From [Lactobacillus] rogosae (GTDB lineage: Bacteria > Bacillota > Clostridia > Lachnospirales > Lachnospiraceae), in the NCBI GenBank assembly GCA_900112995.1, contig FONU01000026.1, positions 1-42,751 of the forward strand: DNA of 42,751 nt. The letters run 5' to 3'. Under the pieces are notes generated by a model, which worked only from the letters and a program-made list of their open reading frames with translations, was not told the DNA's origin and did no database searches. The position numbers were made by a program, and so were the translations under genes. Position 1 is the stretch's first letter. Every line of letters starts with the position of its first letter. Below, piece by piece: positions 17,203-24,465 of the stretch.

Positions 17203-17868
17203 TTACTCCACGATCTTGCCGTCCTCAATGCGGACAATCCGATCTGCAAGACGGGCTATGTCGTCATTGTGGGTAATCATCACAACGGTTTGCCGGAACT
17301 CCGCACTGGTGCGCTTGATAAGCCCCAGCACCTCGGCGCTGGTCTTGCTGTCAAGGTTGCCGGTCGGCTCGTCGGCCAGTACAATAGCCGGTTTGGTAAT
17401 CAGGGCGCGGGCAATCGCCACACGCTGCTGCTGGCCGCCGGAAAGATTGTTGGGCATATTTTTCAGTTTATCTTCCAGCCCCAGCAGGTGAACGATCTCG
17501 TCCAAAAACTTCTGATCCACCGTGTCCCCGTCCAGCTCCACCGGCAGGACAATGTTCTCATACACATTCAGGATGGGAACAAGGTTATAGTTCTGGAAGA
17601 TAAAGCCGATGTTGCGGCGGCGGAAGATGGTGAGCTGTTCGTCGTTCATTTTCGACAGCTCTTTGTCCCGGACAATCACATTGCCGGAAGTAGGGGTGTC
17701 CAGCCCGCCCATCATGTGAAGCAGGGTGGACTTGCCGCTGCCGGAGGTTCCCACAACGGCCACAAACTCGCCGTCCTCCACAGAGAAGTTCACGCCGTCA
17801 AGGGCGCGGGTGATATTCGGCTCTGTACCGTAATACTTTTTCAGGTCGATCGTCTGTAAAATGCTCAT
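17203..17868 (-). CDS. ABC transporter ATP-binding protein
   Basis: This 221-aa MacB/LolD-type ATPase powers the FtsX permeases. Visible motifs are Walker A VVGTSGSGKST, the Q-loop in GFIFQNYNLVPILNVYENI, signature LSGGQQQR, Walker B AIVLADEPTGNLD and the H-loop VMITHNDD. The ATG at 17868 is chosen over an in-frame TTG at 17877 because AAAGGATTG precedes it. It lies between the small membrane protein gene and the first permease gene. The second permease has no ATPase of its own and presumably shares this one. Confidence 0.95.
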   Translation of the reverse strand: MSILQTIDLKKYYGTEPNITRALDGVNFSVEDGEFVAVVGTSGSGKSTLLHMMGGLDTPTSGNVIVRDKELSKMNDEQLTIFRRRNIGFIFQNYNLVPILNVYENIVLPVELDGDTVDQKFLDEIVHLLGLEDKLKNMPNNLSGGQQQRVAIARALITKPAIVLADEPTGNLDSKTSAEVLGLIKRTSAEFRQTVVMITHNDDIARLADRIVRIEDGKIVE

Positions 17869-17873
17869 AAAAT

Positions 17874-18134
17874 TCAATCCTTTCTTTGTTTGTTGTAAAT
17901 GTTGAACGCTGCTGCGCCGGTGGCCGCCAACTGTACCAGAATCAGCACAGCGAACAGGCCGAAGCTCTCATAGTAGAACAGTTCATCCCAAAACAGGAGA
18001 ACATCACAGAGAGCAGTCAAGGCAACCGTCCAGCGGATGTGCCGGGCCAGCCATTGCCGGAACACCAGCACAAGGACAGCAGGCGGGACGATCAGCAGCA
18101 CCAGATTCAAAATCAATGTCGGGGTCAGTTCCAT
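17874..18134 (-). CDS. Small membrane protein of the exporter operon
   Basis: The 86-aa product has three predicted membrane helices (LILNLVLLIVPPAVLVLVF, then WTVALTALCDVLLF, then FGLFAVLILVQLAATGAAAF) and no motif that I recognise. GAGGAGG precedes the ATG by about 7 bases. It is the first gene after the duplicated promoter at 18156-18260 and is followed at once by the ATPase gene. It may be an accessory subunit or an immunity-type protein. Confidence 0.7.
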   Translation of the reverse strand: MELTPTLILNLVLLIVPPAVLVLVFRQWLARHIRWTVALTALCDVLLFWDELFYYESFGLFAVLILVQLAATGAAAFNIYNKQRKD

Positions 18135-18155
18135 TGCGTCGCCTCCTCACTTTTG

Positions 18156-18260
18156 TTGATAAGGGTATTGTAAAACCCAAATGTCCGCGAAATGTTACAG
18201 CGGCCAAAAAATTTCATTGAAAATCGGGGTGAAATGTTACAACGCTCGGACATTTCAAAA
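18156..18260 (-). promoter_or_regulatory. Duplicated regulator-controlled promoter, copy A
   Basis: A 105-bp block almost identical to 20668-20772 (one difference seen, at 18188). Read leftward it holds CGGACAT-n5-TGTAACATTTC, a spacer, a second TGTAACATTTC-n-CGGACAT, then after 8 bases TACAAT (18172-18167) as -10. The two TGTAACATTTC boxes (18231 and 18189) are 42 bp apart, four helical turns. No good -35 is present, as expected for an activator-dependent promoter. Confidence 0.7.
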
Positions 18261-20648
18261 TCAGTCTGCCATTTTGATCCGTTCCACCAACGAATTTCTG
18301 CATTGAATTTTTAGACAGATAGCAGAAATTATAATAGGTGTTATTATTAAGCAGACACCGTAAATCAGTAATGGAATAAAAGGAAAAGTATATTGAAAAT
18401 AAGTTAATCCATTCGCAGACAATATCCGTACTAACAAATAACCCATCAAGGTTCCTGCCACAACCGTAATAATCAAGCATGGAATAATCAGTAAGACACT
18501 TTCATGCAGCAGCATTTTCTTTATCTGTTTTTTTGTCATACCGATAGATTCCAATATTCCAAATTCTTTTCTCCTTGTACTGATACGACTAATCAAGGTG
18601 TTTGTCAGATTAAAAATGCTAAACATAATGACAAAGGCAGATACCCCATAAACTTGTACGCTGGTATTATGAATCGTATTTGCCGAAGATGCTTTTACCT
18701 CTTGTAAGGTTTCCATTACCAAATCAGGGTGTCGGGACAGTATATTATTTAATTTGCTTTCTACTGATTTACCCACTTTTTCATATTCAGGTACGGACAA
18801 AGTTAAGGAAGCTGTTAAATCCATATCGCCCCACAACTTTTCTATGGTTTCTTTGGGGAGATAAAAGCCCTCATTCATACTTTTTTCGGAAGTACCGGCA
18901 ATCAAAATATCTATGCTGTGTTCAGCCCCATCAAACCATCGTAATGTCACTTTTTCTCCTATTGACGGGCAAGCATGATAGACTTCTTTCTGTACGCTTG
19001 TTCCTAATATAACCATAGCGTCTTGTTTCACCAATGTTTCGTATGTCCAATCAACAGGAAGCGTTTTCAAAATTTCCTCCTGATTATCAGGCGTAATCGG
19101 AATAATGGGAATTTCTAATTGTTCATCGTGATACTCAATAATGGCTGCGGTTCTCTCCGTAGCATAAATCTCTTTAACTTCCGGGATTTGTTGCAATTCT
19201 TCCATGAGTTCTTGTGAAAAAGGCGTATTAACTTGATACTCCGAAATACCATACGGTTTCGGGTTGACTAATGTATTGTGGTTAATCGTAATATAATATT
19301 CTCCATCTTCCAAATTCCCCATTCTTGCAAAGGAATCTGGATTCCATGATGATATAAAAGTGGCTCCAACCATAAATAAAATCCCGCCGATTGCAAGCGA
19401 GGCAATCGTCAGATTGTGTTTTTTTCGATTCTGCTTTTCGCTCAATACGGCTAAAGAATACGGTGAGAGCCGAATATGATTTTTCCTATTCTGCACTCTA
19501 CTTTCTTTTAGTTCTGGATCGTTTCCAACATATTTTGTTGCTTCAATAGGGGAAATATTTGAAGCTATTTGTGCGGGCTTGTATACGGAAATTTGTACGA
19601 TGATAATGCCTAATATTATTGCTAAAATACTTGTGGCTATGGCATTGATAATCGTTATTCCATTCGGCTCTAACAAATATGCAAATATGATACCTACTGT
19701 AATACCGGCAGGTATTCCGAACAGGCAGAAACGATACCCTTCTTTACGAATCATCCGCTTAATTTGTTTTTCTGTCATGCCAATAGTTTTGAGCTGTCCA
19801 ATCTGCGATACTTGATTTGATACCGAAAGGTAGAACACACTGTATATGACAATTCCGCTTGAAAATGCAATAAAAAGAGTAGCTAAAAGAACACCTCCCA
19901 TTCCTGATCCACTAATAAGTGAGGAACAGAATTTGCTATTAAAATAAAGTTGGTTCCTGCTTATGTCTTGGGATAAAGCCAGACGATATACTGTATTCTC
20001 AAAATCAATAAGTCCCATTTCCGTGGCACCATTTACACGAATCAAGGCACTATATGGAATATCCGATAATAACACACCCTGTTCTGCATACGCTGGGGAG
20101 ACATAAAAGTAAAATGTTCCTGTTTCCACATTATCAGTAAAACCAGTAATGATGAAATCCTCTGTTTTACTCCCCGCCGTTGGTAAAGTGATGGTATCTC
20201 CTATATTTAGCTGATACCCCAGCTCTAATTGAACATTTTTATCAATTACAATTTCATTGTACTGTTCTGGACAGGTTCCACTGACTAATTCATAGGATTT
20301 TATAATTCCAAAACCAGTCGGCATATAAACCGCTTCAAATTTGATCCCATCCATCAGAAAACTATCACTATGCTTATAGGGTACAATATCTTCAAGATCA
20401 GGTTCTTTTTTCAGAACTTCTATCTGTTCTGCTGTAAGCCCCCCGATGGTAGCTTGCTGCATTTGATTCAAAATCTTTTGTTCACTAATTTTGCTGCCTT
20501 GTTGGAATAAGGAGATTCCCACAATCAAACTAATTGCCAGCGCAATGGTCAAAACATTAAAAAAGCAAAAAATACGATTTGAAGATACATTGCGTTTTGC
20601 TAATTTCTTTACAATGGCGCTGGTGTCATTCTCAAAAGGCCATGTCAT
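18261..20648 (-). CDS. FtsX-type ABC transporter permease, second paralogue
   Basis: This 795-aa permease is built like the 14810-17188 protein: a first helix near 25-45, outside domain, membrane block near 240-360, a linker with HIRLSPYSLAVLSEKQNRKK, a second outside domain (about 430-660), and final helices including FVIMFSIFNLTNTLI. The ATG at 20648 has GGAGG 10 bases upstream; the frame also runs back through the promoter, which is not coding. It shares MTWPFENDTSAI with its paralogue but is strongly diverged and AT-rich. It is transcribed from promoter copy B, and its stop abuts promoter copy A. Confidence 0.88.
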   Translation of the reverse strand: MTWPFENDTSAIVKKLAKRNVSSNRIFCFFNVLTIALAISLIVGISLFQQGSKISEQKILNQMQQATIGGLTAEQIEVLKKEPDLEDIVPYKHSDSFLMDGIKFEAVYMPTGFGIIKSYELVSGTCPEQYNEIVIDKNVQLELGYQLNIGDTITLPTAGSKTEDFIITGFTDNVETGTFYFYVSPAYAEQGVLLSDIPYSALIRVNGATEMGLIDFENTVYRLALSQDISRNQLYFNSKFCSSLISGSGMGGVLLATLFIAFSSGIVIYSVFYLSVSNQVSQIGQLKTIGMTEKQIKRMIRKEGYRFCLFGIPAGITVGIIFAYLLEPNGITIINAIATSILAIILGIIIVQISVYKPAQIASNISPIEATKYVGNDPELKESRVQNRKNHIRLSPYSLAVLSEKQNRKKHNLTIASLAIGGILFMVGATFISSWNPDSFARMGNLEDGEYYITINHNTLVNPKPYGISEYQVNTPFSQELMEELQQIPEVKEIYATERTAAIIEYHDEQLEIPIIPITPDNQEEILKTLPVDWTYETLVKQDAMVILGTSVQKEVYHACPSIGEKVTLRWFDGAEHSIDILIAGTSEKSMNEGFYLPKETIEKLWGDMDLTASLTLSVPEYEKVGKSVESKLNNILSRHPDLVMETLQEVKASSANTIHNTSVQVYGVSAFVIMFSIFNLTNTLISRISTRRKEFGILESIGMTKKQIKKMLLHESVLLIIPCLIITVVAGTLMGYLLVRILSANGLTYFQYTFPFIPLLIYGVCLIITPIIISAICLKIQCRNSLVERIKMAD

Positions 20649-20667
20649 AGTTGTATCACCTCCATAT

Positions 20668-20772
20668 TTGATAAGGGTATTGTAAAACCCAAATGTCCGT
20701 GAAATGTTACAGCGGCCAAAAAATTTCATTGAAAATCGGGGTGAAATGTTACAACGCTCGGACATTTCAAAA
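20668..20772 (-). promoter_or_regulatory. Duplicated regulator-controlled promoter, copy B
   Basis: Same 105-bp block as 18156-18260, differing at 20700. It lies directly before the second permease gene (start 20648) and carries the same paired TGTAACATTTC/CGGACAT boxes and TACAAT -10. Confidence 0.7.
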
Positions 20773-20810
20773 AAATTTACGGCGGGCAGCCGGAAATGGC
20801 CGTCCGCCGA
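20769..20810 (-). terminator. Terminator after the small membrane protein gene
   Basis: On the minus strand a GC-rich stem (CGGCGGacGGCC with CCGGctgCCCGCCG, loop ATTT) is followed by a run of T after TAAA. It ends transcripts from the two-component genes just before the second permease promoter. Confidence 0.75.
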
Positions 20811-20828
20811 AACATACTACACGATCTT

Positions 20829-21245
20829 TTAGATAGATTGATTGTGAAATAATTTCAATCCAATCACCACATCTATCATAAGTTCCACAATGAGAATTAT
20901 ACTAATGGCAAAATTAAAATTACATAGGTTATATAATCCGATATAGATTTCACAAGTAAGAAATACAACTTGCAGACACAAATTTAAGTATGTCACTAAA
21001 TGCTCGTTAGTTCTATTCCACAATCTAAACAGGAACATTGTAAAAATAGGTTTTCCAGCAAAAGCAAAGAGTACTGACAATATCGGCACCAAAAATATAT
21101 AGTAAGAATCTACTGCATTGCTGGGGGTTGTACCTACCCATTGAATTGCTATATTATCAGGAACAACGAAAAATAAAACAATAGATAAAATAACATTGAT
21201 TATTAAGATGATTGTTGTTGCTTTGCAAAAATTGATTTTTTTCAT
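20829..21245 (-). CDS. DUF1648-like small membrane protein
   Basis: The 138-aa protein has four predicted membrane helices. The segment FFVVPDNIAIQWVGTTPSNA resembles the conserved DUF1648 start (PDxIAIHW). Such proteins accompany SdpI-type immunity and peptide-resistance loci, but the match is partial. It follows the kinase gene by 27 bp in the same direction and is AT-rich compared with the kinase, so it may have been acquired separately. Confidence 0.6.
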   Translation of the reverse strand: MKKINFCKATTIILIINVILSIVLFFVVPDNIAIQWVGTTPSNAVDSYYIFLVPILSVLFAFAGKPIFTMFLFRLWNRTNEHLVTYLNLCLQVVFLTCEIYIGLYNLCNFNFAISIILIVELMIDVVIGLKLFHNQSI

Positions 21246-21272
21246 GGTGTTTTCTCCTGTTATAAGTGTGCT

Positions 21273-22304
21273 TTATTTAGTCGGCAGCATAATGGAAAAT
21301 TCCGAACCCTTGCCCGGCTCCGAAACCACTTTGATATAGCCGCCCTGTCGCGTTACGATCTCGCGGGCCAGATACAGGCCAATGCCCACGCCCTGCTGTT
21401 CGTGTACTTCTTCCTCACGATAGAAGCGCCGGAAGATAGCGGCCTGATTGCTTTCAGAAATTCCTTTGCCAGTGTCGGTCACTTTGATCTCCACATACAT
21501 TTCCCACAGCACCACCGACACAGCGATTTTCCCGCCTGCCGGGGTGTACTTCACCGCATTGTCCAGCAGGTTAAAGAGGGCTTCGGATGTCCACTTGCTG
21601 TCATGGGAAACGGTCAAATCCTCCGGGCAGTCCACAGACACGGCGATTTCCTTTTTCTCCGCTGCATACACGATCCCACTCATGGCCTGCGCCACAGTAT
21701 CAAAGAGGCGGCCCGATTTCTTATCCAACTGGATCACGCCTGTTTCCAGCCGGGAGGTTTTCACAAGGGCCTGAAAGAGAAAGTCCAGTTTATCCGTCTG
21801 GCTGCGGATTCCCCGGATAAAGTCGGTGCGCTCCGCCTCGGTCATAGGCTTTTCCAGCAGGGTGTCCGTCGCCATTTTCAGATTGCTTACCGGCGTTTTC
21901 ACTTGATGGGAAATATCCGATACAAGGGTCTGTAACTCCTGCCGTTCCTCGTCCACCCGGCGGCGGTTCTCCTGCATGATCTGGTAAAGCCTTGCCAGCC
22001 GGTGTCCGATTCTGGCAAGCTGGGTTTCGCTGTCCTCTGGCCGCTGGGGTGCTTCATTTCCGGCGATCATGTGGTCTAAGGTCTGGCACAGGTCAGTGGT
22101 AAACTGCGACAGTCGCTTTCCAAACGCCTGCGTCAGTACAAAAATCCCTACAATGGCGCACAGCAGCAGCGCCCCGCCTGTCAGCAGCACCGCAATCTGT
22201 TTTGTCACAAGAAAAAGAGCTATGGTGATCCCGGACATGGAGAGGACAAGCTCCATTGCCACCCGGCCAAACAGCCGCTTTACCGAGAGGTTTTGAAACT
22301 TCAT
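21273..22304 (-). CDS. Sensor histidine kinase
   Basis: This 343-aa membrane kinase would phosphorylate the adjacent regulator. Two helices at about 16-58 enclose almost no outside loop, so the sensor probably reads the membrane or the exporter itself, as in BceS-type systems. The H-box SDISHQVKTP has its His at 133. The N-box is NLLDNAVKYTP, then DTGKGIS and GVGIGLYLARE as G-boxes. The ATG at 22304 overlaps the regulator stop by 4 bases (ATGA) and has GGAGG 9 bases upstream, showing translational coupling. Confidence 0.92.
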   Translation of the reverse strand: MKFQNLSVKRLFGRVAMELVLSMSGITIALFLVTKQIAVLLTGGALLLCAIVGIFVLTQAFGKRLSQFTTDLCQTLDHMIAGNEAPQRPEDSETQLARIGHRLARLYQIMQENRRRVDEERQELQTLVSDISHQVKTPVSNLKMATDTLLEKPMTEAERTDFIRGIRSQTDKLDFLFQALVKTSRLETGVIQLDKKSGRLFDTVAQAMSGIVYAAEKKEIAVSVDCPEDLTVSHDSKWTSEALFNLLDNAVKYTPAGGKIAVSVVLWEMYVEIKVTDTGKGISESNQAAIFRRFYREEEVHEQQGVGIGLYLAREIVTRQGGYIKVVSEPGKGSEFSIMLPTK

Positions 22305-22993
22305 TTTACCTCGCCTCCCGTCCATTGATACCCCATGCCGTAAACGGTCTTGATGTAGGGTGCGCCGCCGTCGGCTTCAATCTTGCTGCGAATACGGCTG
22401 ATGGAGGTTGTCAGGGTGTGTTCGTCCACAAACCGCTCGTCTATATCCCACAGCTTTTCCAAAAGCTGCCCACGGGTCAGCACTTGCCGGGGATTTTTAC
22501 GAAACAGGTTCAGCATTTTGTACTCCATCGGGGATAGAGTCAGGGGCTTGCCGTTTAAGGAAGCCGTCTGCTCCGAGAAGTCCAGAAACAACCGCCCGTC
22601 GTCGTAAATGTCCTTGGCCGGTTTGTGGTGTTCCAGCATGGCGAACATGGCTTTGATTTTTCGCTGCAAGGCCCCGATCACAAAGGGCTTTGTGATGTAG
22701 TCCACCGCGCCCACCTCATAGCCCCGTATCTGGTCGCTCTCCTGATCGTTGGCGGTCAGGAATATTACGATGGTGTCCGGGTGCTGGGGCTTTATCAGCT
22801 TGCACAGTTCAAAACCGTTCCCGTCCGGCAGGTTGATGTCCAGCAGCACTAAATCAAATTCCCGCTGGCGGATGGCTTCGGCTGCGGTTCTGGCATTTAG
22901 GGCAGAAGTCACGCCGTAGCCGTCTGCGGTCAGGTTATAGTCTAACATCTTATTCAAAAAACTGTCGTCCTCGACAATTAAAATCTGCTCCAT
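22301..22993 (-). CDS. OmpR-family response regulator
   Basis: The 230-aa product has a receiver domain with acidic EDD at 8-10, phospho-acceptor Asp in LVLLDINLP at 52 and the Lys in ITKPF. The winged-helix DNA-binding domain ends with TTSISRIRSKIE and TVYGMGYQW. The start is ATG at 22993 after GGAAGTGAG; a longer frame to 23074 overlaps the promoter. It probably activates itself and both exporter promoters through ATGTCCG/TGTTACA boxes. It is the last gene before the right end of the element. Confidence 0.93.
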   Translation of the reverse strand: MEQILIVEDDSFLNKMLDYNLTADGYGVTSALNARTAAEAIRQREFDLVLLDINLPDGNGFELCKLIKPQHPDTIVIFLTANDQESDQIRGYEVGAVDYITKPFVIGALQRKIKAMFAMLEHHKPAKDIYDDGRLFLDFSEQTASLNGKPLTLSPMEYKMLNLFRKNPRQVLTRGQLLEKLWDIDERFVDEHTLTTSISRIRSKIEADGGAPYIKTVYGMGYQWTGGEVK

Positions 22994-23021
22994 ATTCTCA
23001 CTTCCTTTGCTTTTTGCAGAT

Positions 23022-23054
23022 AGTATAACAGGCAAATGTCCGAGAATTGTTACA
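23022..23054 (-). promoter_or_regulatory. Promoter of the two-component genes with regulator boxes
   Basis: Read leftward: TGTAACAATTC (23054-23044), one base, CGGACAT (23042-23036), 8 bases, TATACT (23027-23022). Box order and the 8-base distance to the -10 are the same as at the two exporter promoters, which points to autoregulation. Confidence 0.65.
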
Positions 23055-23086
23055 AGGACAAATATATTTATCATTTTACAGCTTTT

Positions 23087-23629
23087 TTATGTGTACTGCA
23101 ATTTTATAAAAGAAAGGACAGCAGTATCATCAAATTGCTGTCCTTGCGGTTTATTATAGCTGGTAGTGTATAAGCGTGGGTTCATCATATTTGGTGTGGT
23201 ATCTTTAACTATGGGAAACTCCCCTGATTTTATTTGATACTCATAAAAATCATTCGGATTGTTAGTTGAATTTATTGCACGATTATGCAAATCAACGATA
23301 TGAGTGCATCCTACTGCACTTACCAACGCCACGTTTCTATCATCGCCTCGTTCTAATTGCTTCTTCCAGTTTTTCAATATATTACGTGATTTCAAATCAG
23401 CAATCGACCAATATTCTTTACTTGCATTTCGAACTTTACATTGTTGATGTTCTTTCCTCCCTTCAAAATCAGTAATCAGAATATCAGTTCCGACCTCATC
23501 ATCTCCAAGTGCTTCTATAACAATACTATAATTAACTTCTCTAAGAACTTTAAGCATCTCATAGATAATACATCTTATTTCATATCTATTACCCATTTTA
23601 TCCGCTCTTCCACCATTTTCTAACGGCAT
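23087..23629 (-). pseudogene. PD-(D/E)xK nuclease domain: 5' part of the interrupted Avs-like gene
   Basis: This 180-residue fragment begins MPLENGGRADKMGNRYE. A Glu at 17, GTDILI with Asp at 49 and HQQCK with Gln63-x-Lys65 form the E-D-QxK set of Cap4/DUF4297 and Mrr-like nucleases. Such domains are fused to STAND NTPases in Avs systems. The ATG at 23629 has GGGAGG 8-10 bases upstream, better than the ATG at 23647 inside that site. The native part ends at the Gln codon 23096-23098. Two element-derived codons and TAA follow. The frame continues exactly in the fragment 2203-6330. Alone it lacks the switch domain. Whether it is toxic or inert when made separately is unknown. Confidence 0.82.
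23096..23098. other. Right attachment core of the integrated element (CTG)
   Basis: Matches the CTG at 6331-6333. On the minus strand it is the Gln codon of AAA-TTG-CAG in the nuclease fragment, after which the element adds only Tyr-Thr-stop. Confidence 0.7.
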
Positions 23630-23647
23630 ATTAAAATCTCCTCCCAT

Positions 23648-24062
23648 GGAAAAAACAATAGAACATTATAAATTCCACTGGTTTTTTATCGCATTTTAAT
23701 AAAACACTTAATTCCAGTGTTTTGGATTCACTTTTATATAGCTTGGTGTAACAAATATACTACAAACATTACCCTCTTTATTAGTTGGTATTTCTATTAC
23801 TTGTCCCCCCCAACTAAACAACACTTTGTATGACTTATTTTAATCTATGAATACGCTCTATTTCTTCTACTGTTAGCAATCATGCCTTTCTGGTTTTATT
23901 GTCTTTTACAATATGCGTTGTCCGGTTAAATACACATCTAAAGAAAGCATTATTCTCGCTGACTTATCATAGGAATCAAACATTTAATCTACTTAAGTAA
24001 CTAATATTTATTTCTTCTGAATATGGTAACTGCATCTCTTCAATCCTTCTATCGGCAAACTG
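23648..24062. other. Gene-poor stretch upstream of the split gene
   Basis: No intact gene. The right half (about 23835-24060, minus strand) has protein-like stretches in different frames, one ending in LLTVEEIERIHRLK with an in-frame TGA just before it, another reading RRIEEMQLPYSEEIN. They look like a decayed gene that I cannot identify. The left half must hold the promoter of the nuclease-STAND gene; no clear -35/-10 pair was found. Confidence 0.35.
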
Positions 24063-24465
24063 TTACTCCATTGCCTTTCTAATCCTCTCAATAAGCGTAA
24101 TATCAGCCGGCAACCATTTCACATCCCCCAACTGTTCCTTAGTTAACCATCTTGCATCCTCATGCCTTTAACACAAGATCACCTTTCACAATTTCACACC
24201 AAAAACAATCCATCGAAAGATGAAAATCCGGATAATCATACTCTATCGTATCAATTAATTCTCCAACTGATATTTCCGTATCAAGTTCTTCCATGATTTC
24301 ACGCTTCAATGTTTTCTGTGTCGTTTCACCATCTTCTATTTTTCCACCTGGGAACTCCCAACCACCTTTGAAATCACCATAGCCACGTTGAGTTGCAAAA
24401 ATAATTTGTTCTCCTTTTTCGTTAACAGCCTTAATTACCGCTGCAACTACTCTTATCATTTTCAT
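24063..24465 (-). pseudogene. NUDIX hydrolase (MutT-like), frameshifted
   Basis: NUDIX enzymes hydrolyse nucleotide derivatives. The first 101 codons carry the box GGKIEDGETTQKTLKREIME followed by ELD, with the REIMEEL core intact. The frame then ends at TGA after GDLVLKA. In another frame the family-typical C-terminus follows at once: HEDARWLTKEQLGDVKWLP and on to a stop at 24063. A loss of two bases (or a gain of one) near 24170 explains it. The ATG overlaps the helicase stop by ATGA, so it is the last gene of the operon. A sequencing error cannot be excluded. Confidence 0.75.

Larger units (their letters stand above)
6334..23098. mobile_element. Integrative mobilizable element with large serine recombinase and ABC-exporter cargo
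   Basis: The unit of 16,765 bp is bounded by CTG copies inside a split gene. It encodes its own recombinase, TnpW, excisionase, replication helper proteins (VapE-like, CHC2 primase), MobQ relaxase and oriT, but no type IV secretion genes. It can therefore be mobilised only with help from a conjugative element. The recombinase lies at the very left edge, as usual for TnpX-type elements. Cargo (14.8-23.1 kb) is a two-component system with an FtsX-type exporter. The mobility genes are clearly GC-richer than the flanking defence genes. The two permease genes are AT-richer, which points to a mosaic cargo. Confidence 0.85.
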
